From assembly GCA_031398915.1 (NCBI GenBank), contig JANNOG010000032.1, positions 1 to 64,000 of the forward strand: a stretch of 64,000 bases of DNA. Reading direction: 5' to 3'. The notes beneath the pieces are model-generated. The model saw only the letters and a list, made by a program, of their open reading frames with translations, was not told the origin of the DNA and ran no database searches. This stretch comes from JANNOG01 sp031398915. Its GTDB lineage: Bacteria > Actinomycetota > Actinomycetes > Actinomycetales > JBBAYJ01. The first letter of the stretch is position 1; each line of letters starts with the position of its first letter. This document shows positions 52,446 through 62,558 of the stretch, in pieces. The translations under genes were made by a program, and so were the position numbers.

Positions 52446-52770
52446 GTGGCCTCAATGTACGCCCACCGCCACCTGGGTGTTCGTCGCGGCAGTGGCAGCG
52501 ACTCACCGTCAGATCGGCTACTCCTGCCGAGGGAGTCATGTCCACAGTTTGGTGACAGATTTGCCAAATCGTTACTTGCCACCGCATTGTCGGCACGCCA
52601 GACGTCCTGCGAAGCGGTCGCTCGCGACTGCCTAGCCGATATCGCGGGGGCCCGATCCCCGCTGCATCCGGGCCCCGTGTCGTCCACACCCTCGTCCGAG
52701 GGTGGGCGCCTGCCCGTGCCGGACGTGACTCGACGGGATACACGGTTCCTGTCCGACCTGCAGAGGAACC
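52446..52770 (+). promoter_or_regulatory. Promoter and structured 5' leader of the muralytic gene
   Basis: This 325-bp gene-free stretch holds a dyad TTTGG-N11-CCAAA near 52548-52568, two mutually exclusive hairpins (GCGGGG 52644-52649 with CCCCGC 52657-52662; GGGGCCCG 52647-52654 with CGGGCCCC 52669-52676) and a third stem CACCCTCG/CGAGGGTG at 52687-52704. GAGG lies before the ATG at 52771. I do not see the conserved core of the c-di-AMP (ydaO) riboswitch that often precedes such genes. Confidence 0.5.
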
Positions 52771-53628
52771 ATGCAACGACACCTTCACAACCCCTCCCGC
52801 CTACCCAGGATTGCCCGGGCCGCCGCGGCCCTAGGTCTGAGCACCGCTCTGGTCGCAGCCGCTGCCGTGGGCGCCGGGGCCGTCGCGCTACCGAGTTCGT
52901 CGGGCGCCGTCGCCATTCCGGCACCAGCCGAGCAGGATGACCCAGCCGGTGACCCAGCCGGTGATCTGGGCGGTGGTCTGGTTGATGACCTGGCACAGCT
53001 ACGCGAGCCGGGGTCGTCACGAGACGAGGTCCGGCTCCCGGTCGATGCCACCGGTGACGAGCAGGGCATGGGCGACGACACCGCAGCGGCACGCCTCGCC
53101 GGTCAGGCGGCTGCCCATCAGCGCGAACAGGCTGCCATCGAGGCCGAGCGGGTGGCCGCTGAGCAGGCTGCGGCTGCGGCGACCGCCGAGGCTGAGCGGG
53201 TAGCGGCTGAGCAGGCTGCCGCGGCGGCAGCGGCAGAGGCCGCGGCGGAGGCGGAGCGGGTGGCCGCCGAGGCGGAGCGGGTGGCCGCTGAGCAGGCTGC
53301 CGAGGCGCAGTCGTTGGGGGTCGAGCCGGGCACCAACCGAGCGATCGCCGCCGCCATGATCGGTGATTACGGTTGGGGGGCGACGCAGTTCGAGTGCCTG
53401 GACGTGCTGTGGCAACGCGAGAGCAATTGGAACCACCTGGCCGAGAACCCCTCCAGCGGCGCCTACGGCATTCCCCAGTCCCTACCCGCCAACAAGATGG
53501 CAAGTGCCGGCGCGGACTGGCCGACCAACCCCGCCACCCAGATCAGCTGGGGCCTGACCTACATCAGCGAGCGGTACGGCAGCCCATGCAGCGCCTGGTC
53601 GTTCTGGCAGTCGAACAACTGGTACTGA
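52771..53628 (+). CDS. Secreted lytic transglycosylase-like (SLT/Rpf-like fold) protein with Ala-Glu coiled coil
   Basis: A 285-residue exported protein. A signal peptide (about 1-43) is followed by an acidic low-complexity stretch (50-110), an Ala/Glu-rich repeat helix with AEAERVAAEQAA units (about 120-190) and a compact C-terminal domain. That domain has the putative catalytic Glu217 in WQRESNWNHLAENP and the YGIPQSLPANKMASAGADW block. Cysteines in FECLDVL and GSPCSAW may pair. It should cut peptidoglycan, and the coiled coil may place it in the wall. Its long leader suggests RNA-level control. Confidence 0.88.
   Translation: MQRHLHNPSRLPRIARAAAALGLSTALVAAAAVGAGAVALPSSSGAVAIPAPAEQDDPAGDPAGDLGGGLVDDLAQLREPGSSRDEVRLPVDATGDEQGMGDDTAAARLAGQAAAHQREQAAIEAERVAAEQAAAAATAEAERVAAEQAAAAAAAEAAAEAERVAAEAERVAAEQAAEAQSLGVEPGTNRAIAAAMIGDYGWGATQFECLDVLWQRESNWNHLAENPSSGAYGIPQSLPANKMASAGADWPTNPATQISWGLTYISERYGSPCSAWSFWQSNNWY
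53130..53310 (+). repeat. Ala-Glu-rich imperfect coding repeats
   Basis: Repeating units with GCCGAG/GCGGAGCGGGTGGC cores code AEAERVAAEQAA-type segments of the muralytic protein. Copy number may vary between strains. Confidence 0.7.
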
Positions 53629-53651
53629 CGCCCGCCCGGGAGCGCCGTCAG
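53625..53651. terminator. Possible bidirectional hairpin spanning both convergent stops
   Basis: CTGACG and CGTCAG form a 6-bp stem that contains the stop codons of both the muralytic gene and DedA; CCCG/CGGG pairing extends inside the loop. There is no T-run. Confidence 0.35.
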
Positions 53652-54307
53652 ATCTGCTCGGGCCGGGTCGTGCGTCCGGCCCGGGCAGCTCGCCATCCCA
53701 GGAAGCGGCGCAGCACGAACAGCGCGACGACGGCGACCAGCACGACTACGACCACGGTCCCCAGCGGGCCCACGTAGTTCTCGACGCGCGGCCACTGTGA
53801 TCCCAGGGCGTAGCCGGCGAGAATGAGGGCGCAGTTCCAGACCAGGCTGCCGATCGTCGTGAACAGCGTGAACGTCACCAGCGGCATGCGTGCGACCCCG
53901 GCCGGAATCGAGATCAGGCTGCGGACACCGGGGATCAATCGGCCGAACAGCACGGCCCACACCCCCCGACGGTCGAACCAGGCGTCAGCGCGATGCACGT
54001 CGTCGGCCTTCATCAGCGGAATCCGTTGTGCCAGCCACGCGAGGCGCTCGGTGCCGACCGCTGCGCCGATCGCGTACAGCGCCAGAGCGCCGACGACCGA
54101 CCCGGCGGTGGCCCACAGAATCGCCTCGACCACGGTCAGGCTGCCCCGATACGCGGCGAACCCGGCGAGGGGCAGCACGATCTCACTCGGGATGGGCGGA
54201 AACAGGTTCTCGAGCGCGACCAAGAGGCCGATACCCGGCCCCCCCAGTGAGTCGACGACGTCGACCACCCAGCCGGCGAGCCCGCCCGTCGGACCGGCGG
54301 CACTCAT
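53648..54307 (-). CDS. DedA family membrane protein (VTT domain)
   Basis: A 219-residue integral membrane protein of the DedA/SNARE-associated family, now linked to undecaprenyl-phosphate or phospholipid flipping and membrane homeostasis. Key residues include Glu33 and the PPIPSE motif (37-42) on the first reentrant helix, and GRLIPGVRSLIS (122-133). The C-terminus is basic. The ATG at 54307 overlaps the fumC stop as ATGA. Confidence 0.93.
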   Translation of the reverse strand: MSAAGPTGGLAGWVVDVVDSLGGPGIGLLVALENLFPPIPSEIVLPLAGFAAYRGSLTVVEAILWATAGSVVGALALYAIGAAVGTERLAWLAQRIPLMKADDVHRADAWFDRRGVWAVLFGRLIPGVRSLISIPAGVARMPLVTFTLFTTIGSLVWNCALILAGYALGSQWPRVENYVGPLGTVVVVVLVAVVALFVLRRFLGWRAARAGRTTRPEQI

Positions 54308-55746
54308 GCGGTGGCCGGGTGCGTCATCGACGAGACGTCGAGCAGGCGGTCAAGGTCCGCCTCGGTCAGTCGTCGGCCATCGACGTGACCGAGCGCGATC
54401 ACTGCCTCTCGGATGGTGATCCGGTGGGCGAGGGAGTGCTTCGCGACCGCGGCCGCCGCCTCGTAGCCGATGATCCGGTTCAGCGGGGTGACGATCGACG
54501 GGCTGGACTCGGCCAGACTGCGACACCGCTCGACGTCGGCGGTGATTCCGGCGACGCACCGGTCGGCCAGCAACCGCGTCGAGGTCGCCAGCAGGCGTGC
54601 GGACTCCAACGTGTTGCGGGCCATCACCGGGATCATCACGTTGAGCTCGAACGTGCCACTGGCTCCCGCCCAGGCCACGGTCGCGTCGTTGCCGATCACC
54701 TGGGCACAGACCATCAGCACGGCCTCGGGCACGACGGGGTTGACCTTTCCCGGCATGATGGAGGATCCCGGTTGCAGGTCGGGCAGGCGCAGCTCGGCCA
54801 GTCCCGTCATCGGCCCGGACGCCTTCCATCGCAGGTCGTTGCAGATCTTGGTGAGGCTGACGGCGACCGAGCGCATCGCGGCCGAGGCCTCGACCAGGCC
54901 GTCGCGGGCACCTTGAGCCTCGAAATGGTCGCGCGCCCGAGTGATCGGCAATCCGGTCTCGTCGGCCAGTCGAGCGACGACCTGGTCGGCGAAACCCGGG
55001 GGAGTGTTGATCCCGGTGCCCACCGCCGTGCCACCCAACGGGACCTCGCCCACCCGGGGCACCGTCGCGCTCACCCGATCGATGCCGTAGCGGACCTGCG
55101 CCGCCCAACCACCGAACTCCTGACCCAGAGTCACCGGGGTGGCATCCATCAGGTGGGTCCGTCCGGTGGTGACGACGTCGGCCAGCGCCTCGGACTGCGC
55201 CGCCAGCGCATCGCCCAGGTGGTGCAACGCGGGAATCAGGTCCTGGACCAGGGCTTGGGTGAGAGCGAGGTGGACAGACGTCGGAAAGATGTCGTTGCTG
55301 GACTGTGAGGCGTTGACGTCGTCGTTCGGGTGGACCGCCCGACCCAGCAGTTGCGACGCCAGGGTGGCCAGCACCTCGTTGACGTTCATGTTGCTGCTGG
55401 TACCCGAGCCCGTCTGGAATACGTCGACCGGAAACTGCGTCATGTCGGGCGAGTCGATGATCCGCCCGGCTGCTTCGGCGATCGCCTCGGCGGTGTCGCG
55501 CCCGATCACACCCAGGTCGGCATTGACCAGGGCGGCGGCCTTCTTCACACGTGCCAACGCGACGATGTGACTCGGCTCGAGCCCGCGCCCGCTGATCGGG
55601 AAGTTGTCGACCGCCCGCTGCGTCTGCGCCCGGTAGAGGGCGTCGACCGGAACGTGGACCTCACCCATCGTGTCGCGCTCCACCCGGGTCCTGGGCGGGG
55701 TGATTGCCGTTGGCGAGTCGGTGACGGTGTCGGGCACGGGCGACAT
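54304..55746 (-). CDS. fumC: Fumarate hydratase class II
   Basis: A 480-residue class II fumarase of the TCA cycle. The fumarase signature GSSIMPGKVNP lies near residues 328-338, and QTGSGTSSNMNVNEV, SQSSNDIFPT and TGRTHLMDATP are the other active-site blocks. The first 25 residues are a non-conserved extension; the catalytic region starts at ERDTMGEVHVP. It is co-transcribed with the DedA gene by ATGA overlap. Confidence 0.95.
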   Translation of the reverse strand: MSPVPDTVTDSPTAITPPRTRVERDTMGEVHVPVDALYRAQTQRAVDNFPISGRGLEPSHIVALARVKKAAALVNADLGVIGRDTAEAIAEAAGRIIDSPDMTQFPVDVFQTGSGTSSNMNVNEVLATLASQLLGRAVHPNDDVNASQSSNDIFPTSVHLALTQALVQDLIPALHHLGDALAAQSEALADVVTTGRTHLMDATPVTLGQEFGGWAAQVRYGIDRVSATVPRVGEVPLGGTAVGTGINTPPGFADQVVARLADETGLPITRARDHFEAQGARDGLVEASAAMRSVAVSLTKICNDLRWKASGPMTGLAELRLPDLQPGSSIMPGKVNPVVPEAVLMVCAQVIGNDATVAWAGASGTFELNVMIPVMARNTLESARLLATSTRLLADRCVAGITADVERCRSLAESSPSIVTPLNRIIGYEAAAAVAKHSLAHRITIREAVIALGHVDGRRLTEADLDRLLDVSSMTHPATA

Positions 55747-55780
55747 CCTGACAGGAGCGTGCGGGTGTCGCCCAGTAGGA

Positions 55781-58278
<2,498 letters not shown>

Positions 58279-58282
<4 letters not shown>

Positions 58283-59211
58283 CGTGGTTCCAGCTCGCGC
58301 CGCCAGGGCGGGTCGGCACCGGCCCGGCCGACGGTGATCCCGGCAACGGTGATCGCCCGCTGCATGGCATTCAGCAACGTCTGGGTGTCGATGGTGCGGA
58401 GCTGGTCTCGCCGCCCACCACCCAGCAGGTCGGCGGTCGCGAGCCCGTCGATCAGCCCGGCGCTGAAGGCGTCTCCGGCACCGACGGTGTCGACGACGTC
58501 GATCCGTGGCGCGTCCAGGTGCACCCACCCCGATCGGCAGACGGCATCCGCGCCGCCACCGCCGAGGGTCACCACGACCACGGACGGACCGCGCATCAAC
58601 CACGAATCCGCGACGTCCATCGGGTCGGTACCGGGCAGCAGCCAGGCCAGATCCTCGTCGCTGACCTTGACCACGTCGGCCGTCTCGACGAAGGCGAAGA
58701 TCTTGGCAAGAGTGATGTCCGCCTCACCCATCAGTGCTGGGCGGGCGTTCGGGTCGTAGGTGATGGTCGCCTGCCCCATCAACCGGTCCAGCAGCGCCTC
58801 GACGGCGGAGGACCCGGGTTGCAGGATGGTGGCGATCGAACCGGTGTGAACGACGTCGACTCCCGCCGCCCCGGTGAGGGTGGCCAGATCGCTGGTGGCG
58901 ACCCGCCACTCGATGTCGAAGTCGTACGAGGCTGTGCCGTGTGCGTCGAGGCGGGCACGAGCCACCGATGTCCGCTCTGCCCCCGCGCTTGCCGGGATCA
59001 CCGTCACGCCGGACGTCTCCAGGTGCGACAGGATCACCCGCCCGGCGTCGTCGGGGCCCAACCAGGTCAGCAATCGGGCGTCGTGTCCCAAACGAGCCAG
59101 GCCGAGCGCGACGTTGGCGGGGCTGCCACCTGGGTGGGTGCCCAGCGCCTCGTCGTCCGGCCCGGTGACGACATCGAGCAGCGCTTCACCGATCACTAGT
59201 CCCCGCGCCAT
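58279..59211 (-). CDS. PfkB-family carbohydrate kinase (fructokinase-like)
   Basis: A 310-residue ribokinase/PfkB kinase. The sugar-site motif PGGSPANVALGLARLG begins near residue 27 and the anion-hole and catalytic-base motif DTVGAGDAFSAG is at 241-252 with Asp247. The block DPNARPAL is typical of the fructokinase branch. I chose the ATG at 59211, which follows a TAGCCT box by seven bases; an ATG at 59250 would add 13 unneeded residues. It is the first gene of a two-gene unit with the UvrA-like ATPase. Confidence 0.88.
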
Positions 59212-59218
59212 GGCGAGC

Positions 59219-59224
59219 AGGCTA
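59219..59224 (-). promoter_or_regulatory. -10 box of a leaderless promoter for the PfkB kinase
   Basis: TAGCCT (TANNNT) with a seven-base gap to the ATG at 59211. Confidence 0.45.
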
Positions 59225-59289
59225 GCCGGGCTGTCGAATCCCGCAGACACGTCAACTCGACCCGCGGCGGCGTGGCGTCAGCGGGGCGG

Positions 59290-59295
59290 CATAGT
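59290..59295 (+). promoter_or_regulatory. Possible -10 box for the DUF4245 gene
   Basis: CATAGT keeps the A2 and T6 of a -10 element and lies six bases before the ATG at 59302. It is weaker than the TANNNT boxes elsewhere. Confidence 0.3.
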
Positions 59296-59301
59296 CGTGG
59301 G

Positions 59302-59961
59302 ATGACGCAGCTTCCTTCTCCGCCGCCGGTTGTCCAGCCGCGCCGACGTCGAGGACGCGAGACGGCGTTGGACATGGTGCGCACTCTCGGCGTGATCATC
59401 GTGGCCGTCGGGGCCCTGTTGCTGGTGCTGCCGCAGCCCCCACCCATCGTGCAACCGGGCCCTGATGCCGTGGCGGCCGCCGGCCAGGCGGCCCGGAGTC
59501 TGGGGTTCGCGCCGCTCGTCGCGGCACCGTCGGACCTGGGCGCCGAGTGGTCGGTGCAGTACGCGCGCATCGAGACCACGGAGGGCGTTCTCCAGTGGAG
59601 AGCCGGATACCTCAGTCCGGACGGTCGACGGGTCGACGTCGAGCAGGCACGCGACGTCACTGTGGAATGGGTCCGCCGCGAGTCGTCACGACCCGCCGCG
59701 ACGGTCGGCGCGGAGCCGACCGGTGAGGAGGCCCTCGACCTCGATACCGACCTGGGTGGCAGTGGCGTGGCCCAGGTCGAGGTCGCCGGGGTCGTCTGGT
59801 GGCGCATCGAGCGTGGTGACGGTGTCGTCGCGCTGGTACGACAGGTCGGTGACACGACGGTGATGGTGTCGGTCACGGCACGCCGGGCCCTCGCGGATCA
59901 GGAGCGGGTGGCGGCACTGCTGTCACCGGCGGACGTGGCCTCGGTGCCGGAACCCTCGTGA
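59302..59961 (+). CDS. DUF4245 family single-pass membrane protein
   Basis: A 219-residue actinobacterial protein of the DUF4245 family. A basic proline-rich N-terminus is followed by one membrane helix (about residues 28-50, MVRTLGVIIVAVGALLLVLP). The rest is predicted to be outside. Segments LGFAPLVAAPSDLGAEWSV and GVVWWRIERGDGVVALVRQVG are the conserved parts. Function is not known. It typically lies beside xseB in actinobacteria. Its 3' end overlaps xseB tail-to-tail by 64 bp. Confidence 0.85.
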   Translation: MTQLPSPPPVVQPRRRRGRETALDMVRTLGVIIVAVGALLLVLPQPPPIVQPGPDAVAAAGQAARSLGFAPLVAAPSDLGAEWSVQYARIETTEGVLQWRAGYLSPDGRRVDVEQARDVTVEWVRRESSRPAATVGAEPTGEEALDLDTDLGGSGVAQVEVAGVVWWRIERGDGVVALVRQVGDTTVMVSVTARRALADQERVAALLSPADVASVPEPS

Positions 59962-60194
59962 TGGGGGCCTGCAGAGCCCTCGACGAGCGTGGCGTCGAGG
60001 CGGGCCAGGGCACCGGCCAGAATGGCCTCGCAGTGCGCGCCGAGGGCCTCGCCGCGTTCCCACAACCGCATCGACTCTTCCAGGGCCACGGTGCTCGACT
60101 CCAACTGCCGGACGACGTTGGCCAGTTCGTCTCGGGCCTGCTCGTAGCTGAGGGTGGACACGTCGGGTCCGGCGTCGCCCGAGTGGGTGCTCAC
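59898..60194 (-). CDS. xseB: Exodeoxyribonuclease VII small subunit
   Basis: A 98-residue XseB, which joins XseA to form the single-strand DNA exonuclease VII. The helical-hairpin core LSYEQARDELANVVRQLES and TVALEESMRLWERGEALG is typical, and about 30 acidic, Ser/Ala-rich residues follow. It overlaps the xseA stop by 4 bp and the convergent DUF4245 gene by 64 bp. Confidence 0.95.
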   Translation of the reverse strand: MSTHSGDAGPDVSTLSYEQARDELANVVRQLESSTVALEESMRLWERGEALGAHCEAILAGALARLDATLVEGSAGPHHEGSGTEATSAGDSSAATRS

Positions 60195-61471
60195 GGCGCA
60201 GACTCGTCAGGGTCGAGACGGCGAGTGAGGAATGTCCCCCGGGCGACGGTGACCGCCAGCGTCGCCCCCGGCGCTGCCTGTGCCGGGTCGCGGACGACGT
60301 CGCCCGCCGACGCGGCGTGTGGGTCGTGGGCGCCGTCGGTGGTCCGGACGATCGCATAACCCCTGGCCAACGTGGCAACCGGGGCGAGCGAGCGCAGGTG
60401 GCTGACCACGTGGCCCACCTGAGTCTGGTCGGTGCGGCAGCGGCGTTTCAGGGTCGCGGCCAATCGGTGGCGATTCTCCCGAGTCACGTCGATCAGGCCG
60501 ACCAGGCGACCTCGGGGGTCACCGAGTACCGGTCGTGAACGCAGATCGTGCAGCTGCCGCGCCCGCATGTCGAGCTGGCGCCGTAGGGCCGAACGGGCCC
60601 GATCACGCCCGGCTCGAATCCGAGCCAGTTCGTCGGCGACGTCCGGCACGATGCGCCGCGCGGCGTCGGTCGGTGTCGAGGCCCGGACGTCGGCGACCAG
60701 GTCGAGCAGCGGACTGTCGACCTCGTGGCCGATCGCCGACACCACGGGGGTCCGGCACGAGGCAACCGCCCGGATCAGGGTCTCACTGCTGAACGGGAGC
60801 AGATCCTCCATCGAGCCGCCGCCGCGAGCGACGACGATGACGTCCACATCGTGGAGACCATCCAGCTCGGCCAGGGCCGCGGACACCGCGGTGACGGCAG
60901 TCTCGCCCTGCACCGCCACCTCGCGGATCTCGAAGCGGACGGCGGGCCAACGCTCACGCGCATTGCTGACGACATCGTGTTCGGCAGCGCTGCCGCGGCC
61001 GCAGACCAGCCCTATGCAGGTGGGCAGGAACGGCAGGGGACGCTTGGCCGCAGCGTCGAACAACCCCTCGGCAGCGAGGCTGATCTTGAGTTGCTCGATC
61101 CGCAGCAGGAGTTCGCCCACCCCGACCGCCCGGATCTGGCGCACCGCCAGCGTGAGGGTCCCTCGCTTGGCATAGAACGTGGGTTGAACGAGGACCACCA
61201 CCCGGGCGCCGTCCGACACGCTACGACCGGCCCGGTCCAGCATCGCGACGTCGACGACGGCGGTCATCGAGATGTCCGCGTCGGTATCTCGCAGCGTCGC
61301 GAACGCCGTCCGACTCCCGGTTCGCCGCTTGACCTCCACCAGTTGCCCCTCGACCCACAGTGACGGCGCCTTGTCGAGGTAGGTCGCGAGGTTGGTGGCC
61401 AGCACCCGTAGGGGCCAGGGCGCCTCGGCCGTGGTGTCGGAGGCGCGGGCCGGCAGGTCGACGGTTGTCAT
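60191..61471 (-). CDS. xseA: Exodeoxyribonuclease VII large subunit
   Basis: A 426-residue XseA. An N-terminal OB-fold (about 20-115, VLATNLATYLDKAPSLWVEG) binds single-stranded DNA. The catalytic core holds IGLVCGRGSAAEHDVVSNA, DVIVVARGGGSMEDLLPF and VVSAIGHEVDSPLLDLVADV. The C-terminus has LARGYAIVR. An ATG at 61471 lies seven bases from a TAGGTT box, giving a leaderless transcript. It is divergent from ispH by 23 bp. Confidence 0.95.
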   Translation of the reverse strand: MTTVDLPARASDTTAEAPWPLRVLATNLATYLDKAPSLWVEGQLVEVKRRTGSRTAFATLRDTDADISMTAVVDVAMLDRAGRSVSDGARVVVLVQPTFYAKRGTLTLAVRQIRAVGVGELLLRIEQLKISLAAEGLFDAAAKRPLPFLPTCIGLVCGRGSAAEHDVVSNARERWPAVRFEIREVAVQGETAVTAVSAALAELDGLHDVDVIVVARGGGSMEDLLPFSSETLIRAVASCRTPVVSAIGHEVDSPLLDLVADVRASTPTDAARRIVPDVADELARIRAGRDRARSALRRQLDMRARQLHDLRSRPVLGDPRGRLVGLIDVTRENRHRLAATLKRRCRTDQTQVGHVVSHLRSLAPVATLARGYAIVRTTDGAHDPHAASAGDVVRDPAQAAPGATLAVTVARGTFLTRRLDPDESAP

Positions 61472-61478
61472 CGGATCA

Positions 61479-61484
61479 AACCTA
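61479..61484 (-). promoter_or_regulatory. -10 box of a leaderless promoter for xseA-xseB
   Basis: TAGGTT (TANNNT) with a seven-base gap to the ATG at 61471. It overlaps the ispH -10 box by two bases. Confidence 0.5.
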
Positions 61485-61488
61485 CGAT
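61483..61488 (+). promoter_or_regulatory. -10 box of a leaderless promoter for ispH
   Basis: TACGAT (TANNNT) with a six-base gap to the GTG at 61495. An ATG within the box reads into a stop after two codons, which supports the GTG as the true start. Confidence 0.5.
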
Positions 61489-61494
61489 GGGGGG

Positions 61495-62553
61495 GTGAGT
61501 ACCCCCGGATCCACCAAGCGTGTCCTGCTCGCTGCCCCGCGTGGCTACTGCGCCGGGGTGGATCGAGCCGTGGTCGCCGTCGAGAAGGCGCTCGAGCTGT
61601 ACGGCGCCCCGATCTATGTCCGCCGCCAGATCGTCCACAACAAGCACGTCGTCGAGACCCTGGCTGCCAGGGGCGCGATCTTCGTCCAGGAGACGTCCGA
61701 AGTACCCGAGGGCGCTCGTGTCGTGTTCAGCGCCCACGGAGTGTCGCCGCAGGTCCACGTCGAAGCGGCCGAGCGGGGCCTGCAGACGATCGACGCCACC
61801 TGCCCGCTGGTCACCAAGGTGCACCGTGAGGCAGTCCGTTTCGCGGCCGAGGACAACGACATCCTGCTGGTCGGCCATGCTGGGCACGAGGAGGTCGAGG
61901 GGACGGCCGGCGAGGCGCCGGAGCGGATCCAATTGGTGGACGGTCCGGATGACGTCGAGAACGTCACGGTCCGCGACCCCTCCAAGGTGGTGTGGTTGTC
62001 GCAGACGACACTGAGCGTCGACGAGACGATGGCCACCGTCGAACGGTTGCGTGAGCGCTTCCCGTTGCTGGCCAACCCGCCGAGCGACGACATCTGCTAC
62101 GCAACCCAGAACCGGCAGGTGGCGGTCAAGAAGATCGCCCGAGATGCTGATCTGGTCATCGTGGTCGGCTCGGCCAACTCGTCGAATTCGGTCCGCCTCG
62201 TCGAAGTCGCACTCGAGAACGGCGCCGGCGCGTCTCACCGTGTCGACAAGGCCGGCGAGATCGACCCGGCGTGGCTGGACGACGTGGCGACGGTCGGTGT
62301 GACATCGGGAGCATCGGTGCCGGAGATCCTGGTCCGCGATGTTCTGGCGTGGCTCGCCGAGCGCGGGTACGTCGACTGCGAAGAGGTCGTGACGGCCGAG
62401 GAGGACCTGCTGTTCTCGTTGCCCAAGGAGCTGCGTCGTGACCTCAAGGCGGCCAAGACCGGCCGTGACTCGGCGCCTTCCGCCGGGTCGACAGGACCGG
62501 CTGACGACGCCGCCGCAGTCATGGGCGAGACGCCGGTGCCCGGCTCGAACTGA
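61495..62553 (+). CDS. ispH: 4-hydroxy-3-methylbut-2-enyl diphosphate reductase
   Basis: The 352-residue IspH (LytB), last step of the MEP isoprenoid pathway, which makes IPP and DMAPP. The three iron-sulfur cluster cysteines are Cys19 in PRGYCAGVDRA, Cys103 in DATCPLV and Cys201 in DICYATQNRQ. Substrate-binding histidines lie in IVHNKHVVE, SAHGVSP and GHAGHEEVEG. The GTG at 61495 is chosen from the -10 box; the frame is open upstream over xseA only as shadow. The 35-residue C-terminal tail is acidic and not conserved. Confidence 0.97.
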   Translation: MSTPGSTKRVLLAAPRGYCAGVDRAVVAVEKALELYGAPIYVRRQIVHNKHVVETLAARGAIFVQETSEVPEGARVVFSAHGVSPQVHVEAAERGLQTIDATCPLVTKVHREAVRFAAEDNDILLVGHAGHEEVEGTAGEAPERIQLVDGPDDVENVTVRDPSKVVWLSQTTLSVDETMATVERLRERFPLLANPPSDDICYATQNRQVAVKKIARDADLVIVVGSANSSNSVRLVEVALENGAGASHRVDKAGEIDPAWLDDVATVGVTSGASVPEILVRDVLAWLAERGYVDCEEVVTAEEDLLFSLPKELRRDLKAAKTGRDSAPSAGSTGPADDAAAVMGETPVPGSN

Positions 62554-62558
62554 GCGGG

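Noticed and set aside
52446..52770. c-di-AMP (ydaO) riboswitch before the muralytic gene
   Set aside because: The leader is structured, but I do not find the conserved core sequences of that riboswitch. It is kept only as an unassigned structured leader.
53130..53310. Repeat array that might be read as CRISPR
   Set aside because: The repeats are short, in frame and code a coiled coil; there are no unique spacers or cas genes.
52442..53503. A 353-codon minus-strand frame opposite the muralytic gene and its leader
   Set aside because: It is a low-complexity Arg/Pro-rich shadow of the Ala-Glu repeats.
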